Part shown: positions 1 to 7,652 of the stretch, piece after piece
Position numbering within the stretch: position 1 is the stretch's first letter
Layout: each line of letters starts with the position of its first letter
Source: JAITMY01 sp031553765
GTDB lineage: Bacteria; Bacteroidota; Bacteroidia; Bacteroidales; UBA932
DNA: 64,000 nt
Direction: 5' to 3'
Assembly (NCBI GenBank): GCA_031553765.1
Contig: JAVBKY010000003.1
Span: 744,001-808,000 of the forward strand
The notes under the pieces: model-generated
The model's input: only the letters and a program-made list of their open reading frames with translations
Told to the model about the DNA's origin: nothing
The model's database searches: none
Program-made: the position numbers and the translations under genes

Positions 1-2
1 AA

Positions 3-674
3 AATGGCAACCCCACCAACGTTTATTCGTGGGATTATCAACGCCCCTTTGATAAATCTTGGTTTCGGGTTTTCAGCAGAGCCTTTCGCTGGATAGACGG
101 GCGAATGGCGCACGTTATCACAAGTGTTGACACCACCGAAAACAAGCGCTACGAAGCCATTATTAAGCACATGTCGGAGCATGATGACTTAACAGATTTA
201 CCCAACAGGCGAAAACTGCTACGTGATATTCAAGAATTTATTGAAAAAGATAAAGACGGTTTACAGGAAGGTTACATTTTATTTATGGACTTGAACAAGT
301 TCAAAGCAGTTAATGATACCTATGGACATGCCGGCGGTGATGAGCTGCTGATTAAGATTGCCGAGTACCTGAAAAGTATTACTGCGGTTGAGGATAGGGC
401 GTATGAAATATACAGGCAAAGCGGTGATGAATTTATTGCTTTTCTGCCGAACATAAGTAAAGAGGTCGCATTAAAAGTGGCAACCCAAATCGTTGAGCGC
501 TCACATCAACCATGGGTGTTGAAAAAGGGGGATGCACATTGCGAAATTAGCATCGGAGTTGCACACTATCCAACAGGAGGGCACACGGCTGAAGATTTAA
601 TACGCGTTGCAGATGCAGCCATGTATGAGGTGAAAAAGTTGGGTAGTGGTGGAATTCAGCTTGCGGGAGTGTGA
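3..674 (+). CDS. PAS-linked GGDEF domain protein (diguanylate cyclase-like), 5' partial
   Basis: The reading frame is open from the first bases of the window, so the gene begins upstream. The visible N-terminal part (about 35 residues before the first Met at 105) ends like a PAS/PAC sensor domain (WFRVFSRAFRWIDG, then DTTENKR). It is followed by a complete GGDEF domain of about 160 residues: DLTDLPNRR start, FMDLNKFKAVNDTYGHAGGD metal/substrate region, and the active-site signature as SGDEF rather than GGDEF. SGDEF variants are often still active. The position where an RxxD inhibitory site would lie reads DRAY, so feedback inhibition by c-di-GMP is unlikely. The family makes c-di-GMP from two GTP; the activity here is inferred. 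The stop codon (672-674) lies inside the first, degenerate CRISPR repeat. Confidence 0.85.
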   Translation, partial: NGNPTNVYSWDYQRPFDKSWFRVFSRAFRWIDGRMAHVITSVDTTENKRYEAIIKHMSEHDDLTDLPNRRKLLRDIQEFIEKDKDGLQEGYILFMDLNKFKAVNDTYGHAGGDELLIKIAEYLKSITAVEDRAYEIYRQSGDEFIAFLPNISKEVALKVATQIVERSHQPWVLKKGDAHCEISIGVAHYPTGGHTAEDLIRVADAAMYEVKKLGSGGIQLAGV

Positions 675-1853
675 TTTTGATTGCATTCTTTGAAATTCTG
701 AGATAACTTTGAACTATTCGGTTTATCGCACTCTCATGCGGTAGGTTGTGATTTGATTGCATTCTTTGAAATTCTGAGATAACTTTGAACGGGGTTAGCG
801 TTAAGAGCAATGCCAAGACGGTTGTGATTTGATTGCATTCTTTGAAATTCTGAGATAACTTTGAACACTTTCACCTAAAACTAAAGAAGAATTAGAGTTG
901 TGATTTGATTGCATTCTTTGAAATTCTGAGATAACTTTGAACCTATCCAGGAAACGTGCGCTGGAGATAGAGGTTGTGATTTGATTGCATTCTTTGAAAT
1001 TCTGAGATAACTTTGAACATTTTCCACGTTTTGACGTTGAGGAATGGGGTTGTGATTTGATTGCATTCTTTGAAATTCTGAGATAACTTTGAACATCACG
1101 ACGGCGTAGAGAGTGATCAAGATAGTTGTGATTTGATTGCATTCTTTGAAATTCTGAGATAACTTTGAACGCCTGTCCCTACAGGACGGCTTGGGAGGTG
1201 GTTGTGATTTGATTGCATTCTTTGAAATTCTGAGATAACTTTGAACCAGTGAAAGGTGAGCCGACAGTTCAATCACGTTGTGATTTGATTGCATTCTTTG
1301 AAATTCTGAGATAACTTTGAACTAAGGATAAGAGCAAAACCACCTGTAAACTGTTGTGATTTGATTGCATTCTTTGAAATTCTGAGATAACTTTGAACTA
1401 TATCTTTGTAATACCAAAAGGGTGCGCAGTTGTGATTTGATTGCATTCTTTGAAATTCTGAGATAACTTTGAACGTACCAAGTCATATATTATATATATC
1501 TTTGGTTGTGATTTGATTGCATTCTTTGAAATTCTGAGATAACTTTGAACTGGTAAGGTTATCTATGAAAATGATGTTGGGTTGTGATTTGATTGCATTC
1601 TTTGAAATTCTGAGATAACTTTGAACGTTTGTTTTATTTATTAAGTATTTAATTTTGTTGTGATTTGATTGCATTCTTTGAAATTCTGAGATAACTTTGA
1701 ACTACGGCTATCTTAGCGCGCGTGGTTACGCGTTGTGATTTGATTGCATTCTTTGAAATTCTGAGATAACTTTGAACAAGAAAAACAATAAAGAAAAGAA
1801 AAAGAGAGTTGTGATTTGATTGCATTCTTTGAAATTCTGAGATAACTTTGAAC
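669..1853 (+). CRISPR. Type II-C CRISPR array, 16 repeats, 15 spacers
   Basis: Sixteen 46-bp repeats beginning GTTGTGATTTGATTGC and ending GAGATAACTTTGAAC start at 669, 745, 821, 897, 973, 1049, 1125, 1201, 1277, 1353, 1429, 1505, 1581, 1657, 1732 and 1808. Fourteen spacers are 30 nt and one (1703-1731) is 29 nt. All repeats look identical except the first (669-714), where the 5' end is altered by a one-base loss and gain. The crRNA strand is +, because the repeat's 5' end pairs with the tracrRNA anti-repeat found at 7394-7408. The array lies beside minus-strand cas2-cas1-cas9. The degenerate repeat at the far end from cas suggests that end is oldest. Repeats of 46-47 bp are typical of Bacteroidetes II-C systems. 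Spacers at 1627-1656 and 1778-1807 are low complexity. Confidence 0.98.
1843..1850 (+). promoter_or_regulatory. Promoter -7 box inside each CRISPR repeat (last copy shown)
   Basis: Positions 36-43 of every repeat read TAACTTTG, an exact match to the Bacteroidetes -7 consensus TAnnTTTG. ATTG at repeat positions 12-15 lies 20 nt upstream and is a partial match to the -33 TTTG box. Transcription would start a few bases into the following spacer, giving short spacer-repeat RNAs, as known for repeat-embedded promoters of Neisseria II-C arrays. The match is seen; promoter activity is inferred. Confidence 0.6.
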
Positions 1854-1909
1854 ATACCCTCAGACAAAGAATTTAAAAACAACAAGTTATCAAAGTGTTT
1901 AAGAATGGC

Positions 1910-1947
1910 AAAAGCCGCTGAAAATAATCTTTTTCAGCGGCTTTTTG
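1910..1947. terminator. Bidirectional terminator between array and cas2
   Basis: The stem AAAGCCGCTGAAA pairs with TTTCAGCGGCTTT around a short loop and is followed by a T run on the + strand; the minus strand has the mirrored arrangement. It could end read-through from the last repeat's promoter (+) and the cas9-cas1-cas2 transcript (minus; cas2 stops at 1963). The stretch 1854-1909 between the last repeat and this hairpin is AT-rich and may be the leader side of the array. Confidence 0.75.
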
Positions 1948-1962
1948 AGTTTTTCCTTCTTT

Positions 1963-2292
1963 CTAAAATAGTTCCAGCTGTTGTGGAATTTCCGGACTTT
2001 TGTTCTCTTTTCGATTTTCAAACAGCTCAATTGCCCCAAATTGCTTGTCGGTAATACAAAAAATGCCCACTTTGCCGTATTCCGGTAGCGATTTCTTTAC
2101 ACGTCTGATATGCACGTCGGCATTCTCGCGGCTGCTGCAATGGCGCACATAAATAGAGAATTGGAACATCGCAAAGCCGTCTTCCAGCAAGTCCTTCCGG
2201 AAGCGTGCGTAACGCTTCACGTCGGCCTTTGTTTCCGTAGGCAAGTCGAATAGTACCAATACCCACATTATTCTGTATTCGCTTAAACGCAT
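1963..2292 (-). CDS. cas2: CRISPR-associated endonuclease Cas2
   Basis: A 109-residue protein of usual Cas2 length. A ferredoxin-like first strand carries the conserved Asp (VLVLFDLPTET, D16), followed by the FQFSIYVRHC strand typical of type II Cas2. With Cas1 it forms the adaptation complex that inserts new spacers. Its start overlaps the end of cas1 by 10 nt, so the two are translationally coupled in one minus-strand operon (cas9-cas1-cas2). The C-terminus is polar (ENRKENKSPEIPQQ). The shared hairpin at 1910-1947 ends the operon. Confidence 0.95.
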   Translation of the reverse strand: MRLSEYRIMWVLVLFDLPTETKADVKRYARFRKDLLEDGFAMFQFSIYVRHCSSRENADVHIRRVKKSLPEYGKVGIFCITDKQFGAIELFENRKENKSPEIPQQLELF

Positions 2293-3221
2293 AATTCGGG
2301 ATATACGATTTTCCGCCGCGTGTTTTCAAAACAAGCCGAAAGCGATGCGGTTGTCCGCGTAATGCCTACCATAAGCGGACTGCGGTCTTTGCAGAATAGC
2401 GTATCCTGATTCAACACAGCAAATAACCGCGATTTAATACTCTTTGACAATTCCTCGAAATCTTCGCCGTCGCGCAGGCAAGCCAGCACTTCTTTATCGA
2501 CAAACGGGCGATAAGGCTCCATAATGTCGTCGGCTAAACAGTAAGCATTGTATTGATTGCGATGAAAAATGCCCAACGTAGGCAGCAAGCCCGAACCAAC
2601 CAACGCCCGTGCCACAGCAGCTCGCAGGATAGCATAGCCGTAATTCAGCAAGCTGTTTGGCGGCATTCCTTCCCGTTCGCGACGGAACTCAGCTATATAA
2701 TCCTCAAACAATACACTCCAATAGTACGCGGCTGCGCGGGCTTCACAATTTTCGGAATCGCCCGATTTTACACTACTGGCATAGTATTCCAATTTCTTTA
2801 CATCCTTTCCTAATCCACGTAACAATGCTGCCTGATTTTCTATTTTTGCCACAATCGTTTGTTGCCACAACTGCTTTTTCAACGGTTCGGTAGCTTCTAT
2901 CTGTGCTTTGAAACGCTGGGTTTGCAGCGTATGTCCGTCTAAGTTCAGCATCAACCCAACCGGATGATGCGTATCGTTGCATTGAATTACTGCCACATTG
3001 TTTTCCAATAATGCAGCGAGCAAACCGTGCGTAATAGTAATCTGTTTGTGGTCTAAAATCACCATACCAATATCCTCTACCGGCCGCAACACTTCCGACG
3101 CTTCTTTGAACGATTCGGGCAGGCTGTCGTTTTTTACCACTTCCGGGAGCCTTATACGTAGTTGCTTTTTGTCGAGGCTCAGGTAAGCTGGGTTTCCGAA
3201 GTAGAGGGTTTGCTTAATCAT
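2283..3221 (-). CDS. cas1: CRISPR-associated endonuclease Cas1 (type II)
   Basis: A 312-residue Cas1, the integrase that joins new spacers to the array. The N-terminal beta domain is followed by the helical catalytic domain with metal ligands visible as E160 (CEARAAAYYW), H220 (LGIFHRNQYNAYCLADD) and E235 (IMEPYRPF), all present, so the protein looks active. Its start lies 1 nt after the cas9 stop and its end overlaps cas2 by 10 nt. The length and the NSLLNYGYAILRAAVARAL helix are typical of type II-A/II-C Cas1. Confidence 0.96.
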   Translation of the reverse strand: MIKQTLYFGNPAYLSLDKKQLRIRLPEVVKNDSLPESFKEASEVLRPVEDIGMVILDHKQITITHGLLAALLENNVAVIQCNDTHHPVGLMLNLDGHTLQTQRFKAQIEATEPLKKQLWQQTIVAKIENQAALLRGLGKDVKKLEYYASSVKSGDSENCEARAAAYYWSVLFEDYIAEFRREREGMPPNSLLNYGYAILRAAVARALVGSGLLPTLGIFHRNQYNAYCLADDIMEPYRPFVDKEVLACLRDGEDFEELSKSIKSRLFAVLNQDTLFCKDRSPLMVGITRTTASLSACFENTRRKIVYPELCV

Positions 3222-3222
3222 A

Positions 3223-6200
3223 TCAATATTCTCCTATAGAAACAATTTGTCCAATGTGATTAATTCGAACTTTGACAATTTTATCAAGTCCTTTTGAACT
3301 GCGAAAATCCGTCCAAGTAATCCCTTTTAAATTGGACGAAAAATCTGCAACTGTTGTTTCCAAATGGTGTCTAAAAACATAATTTTTATGAGAAAACTTC
3401 TGCACCCGAAACAAATTCGGACTAATCAGCTCATAATTATCGGAGTTCATCAAGTCTATCTCATGTGGGTTGAAACCTGTTTTTTCATTCGGGAAAACGA
3501 AATATTCGTTTTGCTTCATACTGAACAGGAACTGCCAGCCTTCCGATTTTTTGTAATCCTTATCAATAATGGGCTGGTCGTTATTCACGCGAGCCATCGC
3601 TTCAAAAAACGACACTACCTTTTCCTGCAAATTTCCATTTTCGTCGCGGTAAATAGCCACGTGGTGATTGTTTCCGGTATTTACAAAATCAACCGGCTGC
3701 GAATTGCCATCTTTATCTAAAATAAGTCTTCCTTCTTTATCGCACTTGCTGTGCAAGGCTTCGGCATTGCTGATGCCGCTTATGGTAACACGTTTTATGG
3801 CGATGCCTTTTTCTTCGTTCAGCCAAATCGGGTTTTCGTCAAGGTTGGCAAACGCTTTCTTCGGGTCGTTGTTAAATTCTTTCAAACGGTTTTCCAAAAT
3901 ACTTTTTACCTTTTGGTCAATCACTTTTTCTATATTTAAGTCGGGACTTACATCTTTCCGGATAGTATAAACGGTTTCCATATTAAATGATTCAACTTTT
4001 TCCGGCACTTTTTGAGTTTGCAAGGCATCTATGAAAAGGGGATTTTTCTCTAAACTATTTTTTCCTGTAAAAGCCTTTTTCGGGTCGCCGCCAAACTCCT
4101 GCAAGCGTTTCAGCAAAGTTTCCCGATATATTTTCTTCGAAACTTTTGCAATTTGTTCTTCATTAAAGGACCCGCCAACTTTTTCTAACTTCACAACACG
4201 CTGTTGTATGCTTCCGTAAACAGTTTCCAGATGTAGCTGTCCGCGCGGTGTCAATTGTTTTTTCTTATTAGCACCGCCGGATTTTTTCGACACATTGGTA
4301 TTGATGGTGGCGACTTTATTTTTTGCCTTTATTGAAATCAACGTATTTTCCAACTGTCTTTTTGCTTCTGCCCTGAAATCGTTCAACGGCATAGGTGGAT
4401 TAAACCGCAGCTTGCCCTTTTCATCACGATATAATTCATTAATTTCAATACCATAAATACTTCCCGACTTGTCGCTTCGCGCATTAAGGTTGTTAAGATA
4501 TTGAATATGGCTTCGCTTCGTAAATGCTACTGTTAACGCATCCATCGCGTGGTGGCGGTGGTCGTTTCGCTTCGTCCAGTCTTTAATCCGGCGGATTTTC
4601 TGACCGTCGCGGTTTTCAATAATTGCCGTTAACCCAAGTTTGTTGTACTTATCCCAATTCAATTCCTGCATTACATCAATCAACTGCCAGTCTTCACGCA
4701 ACCTGTCGGTCACAGAACCGGTTGTAGAAACGACATCGCGCACCAGTTCTTCCAACATACCTTTGGCTTTCTTGGCGATATATTGTGTGTCGCGAAGGTC
4801 GCGATTGATAAACCCTTCGGGAATATCGGCGCCCTTCATCCGAAGTTTATTGTACTTGGTTTTGGAAATTTTCCCTGCTTTCAACAACTCTTCTATACGC
4901 CCCAAATACTCATCAATATTACTATCTCCATACTTTTGCAACACATAATCGTAAGCAGTTGCTTTGTCTTTTTCAAGATTTGCACTACGGCTTTCCAATG
5001 TTTTATTTGAGAATGAATCATCGAACAAACGCGCTTGCGGGATGATATGCTCAATATCGAAATCTTTGCTGAATAATCTTTCTTGAGAAATATACGTATC
5101 TGAATACAGCGTTTTATATCCGCGCGGTTCCAATTCCAAGTACAACTTGTAGCGCAAAATGTCGTTACGGCTGGGATTGGCAATGCCGAATTCTTTTTGC
5201 AAAATAGTGCGGTATTTCTCGTGTTCGGCAGTTGTTTTATTAATGGCATTAGTTAATTCTTCGCGTTCTTTGGCACTTTTCTTCAATTCACGCGCCAACT
5301 CTATACGAATTTCATCCGGCTTACCATAGGCGGCAATAACACCATTAATCACATTCACCATTTGGTTCAAAATCTTTTCAACTACCGGATTCCGCAAACT
5401 GTTTTTCGGCAGTATTTCCAACTTATCTTTTAGAGTTTTATTTTCTCTTTCCTCTTTGGTTAATGAATTTTTCGAATGTCGATAACCGGCATAATCACAG
5501 GCGTCACTGTATTTCAGTCCATCTTTCAAATGCGGTAAAATTTTCCGAATTGCCTTTGCACTTACACTTCCGTAATCTTCCTGAAAAGTAATGTTGGCAA
5601 TAATACCTGCCAATTCTTTCGGAAATCCGTAAACAGTCGAAATTTTATTGATAAGATTTTCATTCCCCATAACCGAATTGTCGCCCTCGAAAGAATAAAG
5701 CAAGTGCCACAATTGATAGAGTGATTGTTTTTCCAACGCATCGCCTTCTAACGCTGAATCAAATATAAGAATATCCGTATTGTAGCCAAGTCCATCAAAA
5801 ATAGATTTTACCGTTTCTATTATTTTTGCCGCATTCATTTTCATGAAATCGTATTCGCCATGCCCACTCAGTTCAATGATTTTGCGGTAGGCATCAAATA
5901 AGGCGGCTTGTGTGCGGTTCCCGTCCAGCTCTTTATAATTCAGGTCTAAATCTTTCGGATTTTTAAACAGTAATTTCAGTGCATCGATTTTAGAAAGCCT
6001 GAACTTCAAATTCAATTCGGCAAAAAGAATTTCTTTTTCCTCCGGTTTCAATGGTCTTTTTGCTCCGGTTGCTTTCTCGGAAACCTCCACATTATTGAGG
6101 ATTTGCCATATTTTAAACTCCTGATACAATGGCGATGATTTCGGGCAAACTTTCGAACCAACGGTTTTTATTTTTTTCTTTCCGTCAATTTCTACTTCAA

Positions 6201-7356
6201 TCTGCCGGCTTTCAAACTCGCAAAAACTGATAAACCCCTTTTGGCTTTTCAAGCGGCGTTGGTAAAAGATAACCACATCGCGGATTTCCGCTTTCAATTC
6301 CTCAGTCAATTCTTTGTGATAGTGAGCTTGCGTTTCCCACAATTGATTAAATTCATCTAAATAATCCTGACGATAGAACACTTGATTTTTCAACCGTATA
6401 TGCGGATTTTCGTCCAATTGCGCCATTAAATTTTGGCCGACAGTTTGCTTGTTAAAAAACAACTCTTTGCTCCGGTCGCTAATAGCGCCCAAGTAGCCAC
6501 TGGAACTGTTTAACTGTCCATTGACTTTTTGTAAAACAATCGCTAACTGTTCCAAATCCAACTTTTGAGCAATAGCTTTTGCCCGCCACTCATAATTCTC
6601 CTTTTTAAGTTCGTCTCCCTTTGTTGTTCTTCTGATTCCTACGATACCAAACGGTTTTTCACAAATAGCCCAAGTAGCCTTTTCATTTTTAGTACGTAAA
6701 TCATCCCTTAGTTTATCTGTTAGTATTTCGGGATAAAATTGTTTTTGAACATTCCATATTTTATCAAATTCCGTTTGTAAATCCGACCGATAGAAGTCGG
6801 GAACATATTTTTTGCTGTCTTTCAATAGTTGGAAAACAAATTGCCCGGGCGTAAGATTTTCTTCATATAACTTTTTCGCAATCTCCATTCCATCTATCAG
6901 CTGCCCCTCGTCCTGCGACTTGGCTTTGCGACTACTTTTATAACCCCGCTTTTTATTTATCATGAGCAGCACGCGGGCAAATTGTTCCAAGGTAATTTCT
7001 TCGGTAGCCGCTTTTGCCCGAAGCCGATAGGTTTCAAAGGTTGTTTTATTTCCGTTTTCCGACAGAATCGTTTCATCGGAAATAAAAGCTTGTTCTTTCA
7101 GGATTTGAATCAGATTTTCACGACGAAGTTTGTAGCGTTGTAAGTTGCGGCGCATGCTTCGCTTTAGCGTTCGGTCAGCATTGGTGGTAATACTCTTCCC
7201 TTTCTCAAAATTCGTTAACTCATCAACCGTTAGCGGATTTACGCGAACCCCTAACTTCACAATCGATGATTTCTCATCTTTCTGTTCTGCTTCACTTACC
7301 AATGCCCAACCAATACTATTGGTTCCCAAATCCAGTCCTAAAATATTTTTGCTCAT
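3223..7356 (-). CDS. cas9: CRISPR-associated endonuclease Cas9, type II-C
   Basis: RNA-guided DNA endonuclease of 1377 residues from the start chosen here, in the range of large Bacteroidetes II-C Cas9 proteins. All four nuclease signatures are intact: RuvC-I (NILGLDLGTNSIGWAL, D9), RuvC-II (IRIELAREL, E686), HNH (FDIEHIIPQ, H770) and RuvC-III (HRHHAMDALTVAF, H936 and D939). An arginine-rich bridge helix (ADRTLKRSMRRNLQRYKLRR) follows RuvC-I. The frame is open to an upstream ATG at 7434, but those 26 extra codons are antisense to the tracrRNA. The Met at 7356, directly before SKNILGLDLG, is therefore the likely start. No csn2 or cas4 is present, as expected for subtype II-C. Confidence 0.97.
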   Translation of the reverse strand: MSKNILGLDLGTNSIGWALVSEAEQKDEKSSIVKLGVRVNPLTVDELTNFEKGKSITTNADRTLKRSMRRNLQRYKLRRENLIQILKEQAFISDETILSENGNKTTFETYRLRAKAATEEITLEQFARVLLMINKKRGYKSSRKAKSQDEGQLIDGMEIAKKLYEENLTPGQFVFQLLKDSKKYVPDFYRSDLQTEFDKIWNVQKQFYPEILTDKLRDDLRTKNEKATWAICEKPFGIVGIRRTTKGDELKKENYEWRAKAIAQKLDLEQLAIVLQKVNGQLNSSSGYLGAISDRSKELFFNKQTVGQNLMAQLDENPHIRLKNQVFYRQDYLDEFNQLWETQAHYHKELTEELKAEIRDVVIFYQRRLKSQKGFISFCEFESRQIEVEIDGKKKIKTVGSKVCPKSSPLYQEFKIWQILNNVEVSEKATGAKRPLKPEEKEILFAELNLKFRLSKIDALKLLFKNPKDLDLNYKELDGNRTQAALFDAYRKIIELSGHGEYDFMKMNAAKIIETVKSIFDGLGYNTDILIFDSALEGDALEKQSLYQLWHLLYSFEGDNSVMGNENLINKISTVYGFPKELAGIIANITFQEDYGSVSAKAIRKILPHLKDGLKYSDACDYAGYRHSKNSLTKEERENKTLKDKLEILPKNSLRNPVVEKILNQMVNVINGVIAAYGKPDEIRIELARELKKSAKEREELTNAINKTTAEHEKYRTILQKEFGIANPSRNDILRYKLYLELEPRGYKTLYSDTYISQERLFSKDFDIEHIIPQARLFDDSFSNKTLESRSANLEKDKATAYDYVLQKYGDSNIDEYLGRIEELLKAGKISKTKYNKLRMKGADIPEGFINRDLRDTQYIAKKAKGMLEELVRDVVSTTGSVTDRLREDWQLIDVMQELNWDKYNKLGLTAIIENRDGQKIRRIKDWTKRNDHRHHAMDALTVAFTKRSHIQYLNNLNARSDKSGSIYGIEINELYRDEKGKLRFNPPMPLNDFRAEAKRQLENTLISIKAKNKVATINTNVSKKSGGANKKKQLTPRGQLHLETVYGSIQQRVVKLEKVGGSFNEEQIAKVSKKIYRETLLKRLQEFGGDPKKAFTGKNSLEKNPLFIDALQTQKVPEKVESFNMETVYTIRKDVSPDLNIEKVIDQKVKSILENRLKEFNNDPKKAFANLDENPIWLNEEKGIAIKRVTISGISNAEALHSKCDKEGRLILDKDGNSQPVDFVNTGNNHHVAIYRDENGNLQEKVVSFFEAMARVNNDQPIIDKDYKKSEGWQFLFSMKQNEYFVFPNEKTGFNPHEIDLMNSDNYELISPNLFRVQKFSHKNYVFRHHLETTVADFSSNLKGITWTDFRSSKGLDKIVKVRINHIGQIVSIGEY

Positions 7357-7380
7357 ATTTCGTAATTTTAAAATCTTTTG

Positions 7381-7388
7381 TATCTTTG
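7381..7388 (+). promoter_or_regulatory. tracrRNA promoter -7 box
   Basis: TATCTTTG is an exact match to the Bacteroidetes TAnnTTTG -7 element and lies 5 nt before the anti-repeat, placing the expected transcription start at about 7393-7396. No good -33 TTTG box is visible upstream (that region encodes the start of cas9 on the other strand). Confidence 0.6.
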
Positions 7389-7393
7389 CATTT

Positions 7394-7466
7394 GCAATCA
7401 AGTCACAATAAGGATTATTCCGTTGTGAAAACATTTAAGGCGGGGCGTAAGCCTCGCTTTTGTTTT
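7394..7466 (+). ncRNA. tracrRNA
   Basis: The 5' end GCAATCAAGTCACAA (7394-7408) is complementary to the 5' end of the CRISPR repeat over 15 consecutive pairs, with one G-U wobble. It continues TAAGGATTATTCCGTTGTG, which resembles the nexus region of known II-C tracrRNAs (the Neisseria guide has CAATAAGGCCG at the same place). It ends in a hairpin of AAGGCGGGGC, loop GTAA, GCCTCGCTTT (7437-7460) followed by TTTTG, a Rho-independent terminator. It is divergent from cas9 and overlaps the spurious 5' extension of the cas9 frame. Length about 70-75 nt. Required for crRNA maturation by RNase III and for Cas9 loading. Confidence 0.88.
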
Positions 7467-7591
7467 TACATAACTTGCCTTGTTATTAAGAGTTGGCTTT
7501 TCACTAAACATTAAATTTACCGATTTATTTTTCAACTCGTTGCACTACTTAAAGTGTGTGTTTGATTATACTCAGTAACTGCTGTTAGTTA

Positions 7592-7625
7592 AAATCCCCC
7601 GTAGAAACGCTCCTACGGGGGATTT
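7592..7625 (-). terminator. Terminator of the EF-G-like gene
   Basis: A 13-bp perfect stem (AAATCCCCCGTAG with CTACGGGGGATTT), 8-nt loop. It lies 28 nt beyond the stop codon of the minus-strand EF-G-like gene, with T residues following in that direction. Confidence 0.8.
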
Positions 7626-7652
7626 CTTCACAAAGAAGAGTGCTTGTGCCTC

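Noticed and set aside
715..1807. Self-targeting spacers against genes in this window.
   Set aside because: No spacer was seen to match elsewhere in the window by eye; a full search against the genome and phage sequences would be needed.
547..1885. Minus-strand open frames with repeated SYLRISKNAIKSQP segments over the array.
   Set aside because: They are translations of the CRISPR repeats, not genes.
1854..1909. A first candidate for the tracrRNA anti-repeat next to the last repeat (CAAAGAATTTAAAAACAAC at 1865-1883).
   Set aside because: It pairs with the repeat only in 8- and 5-bp pieces with bulges, while 7394-7408 gives 15 continuous pairs plus promoter, nexus and terminator hairpin.
7357..7434. 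N-terminal 26-residue extension of Cas9.
   Set aside because: It is encoded by the antisense of the tracrRNA, and family homology begins only after the Met at 7356.
7470..7590. Searched for a further gene or a cas9 promoter between the tracrRNA and the EF-G terminator.
   Set aside because: No open frame of note and no exact minus-strand TAnnTTTG box was found.
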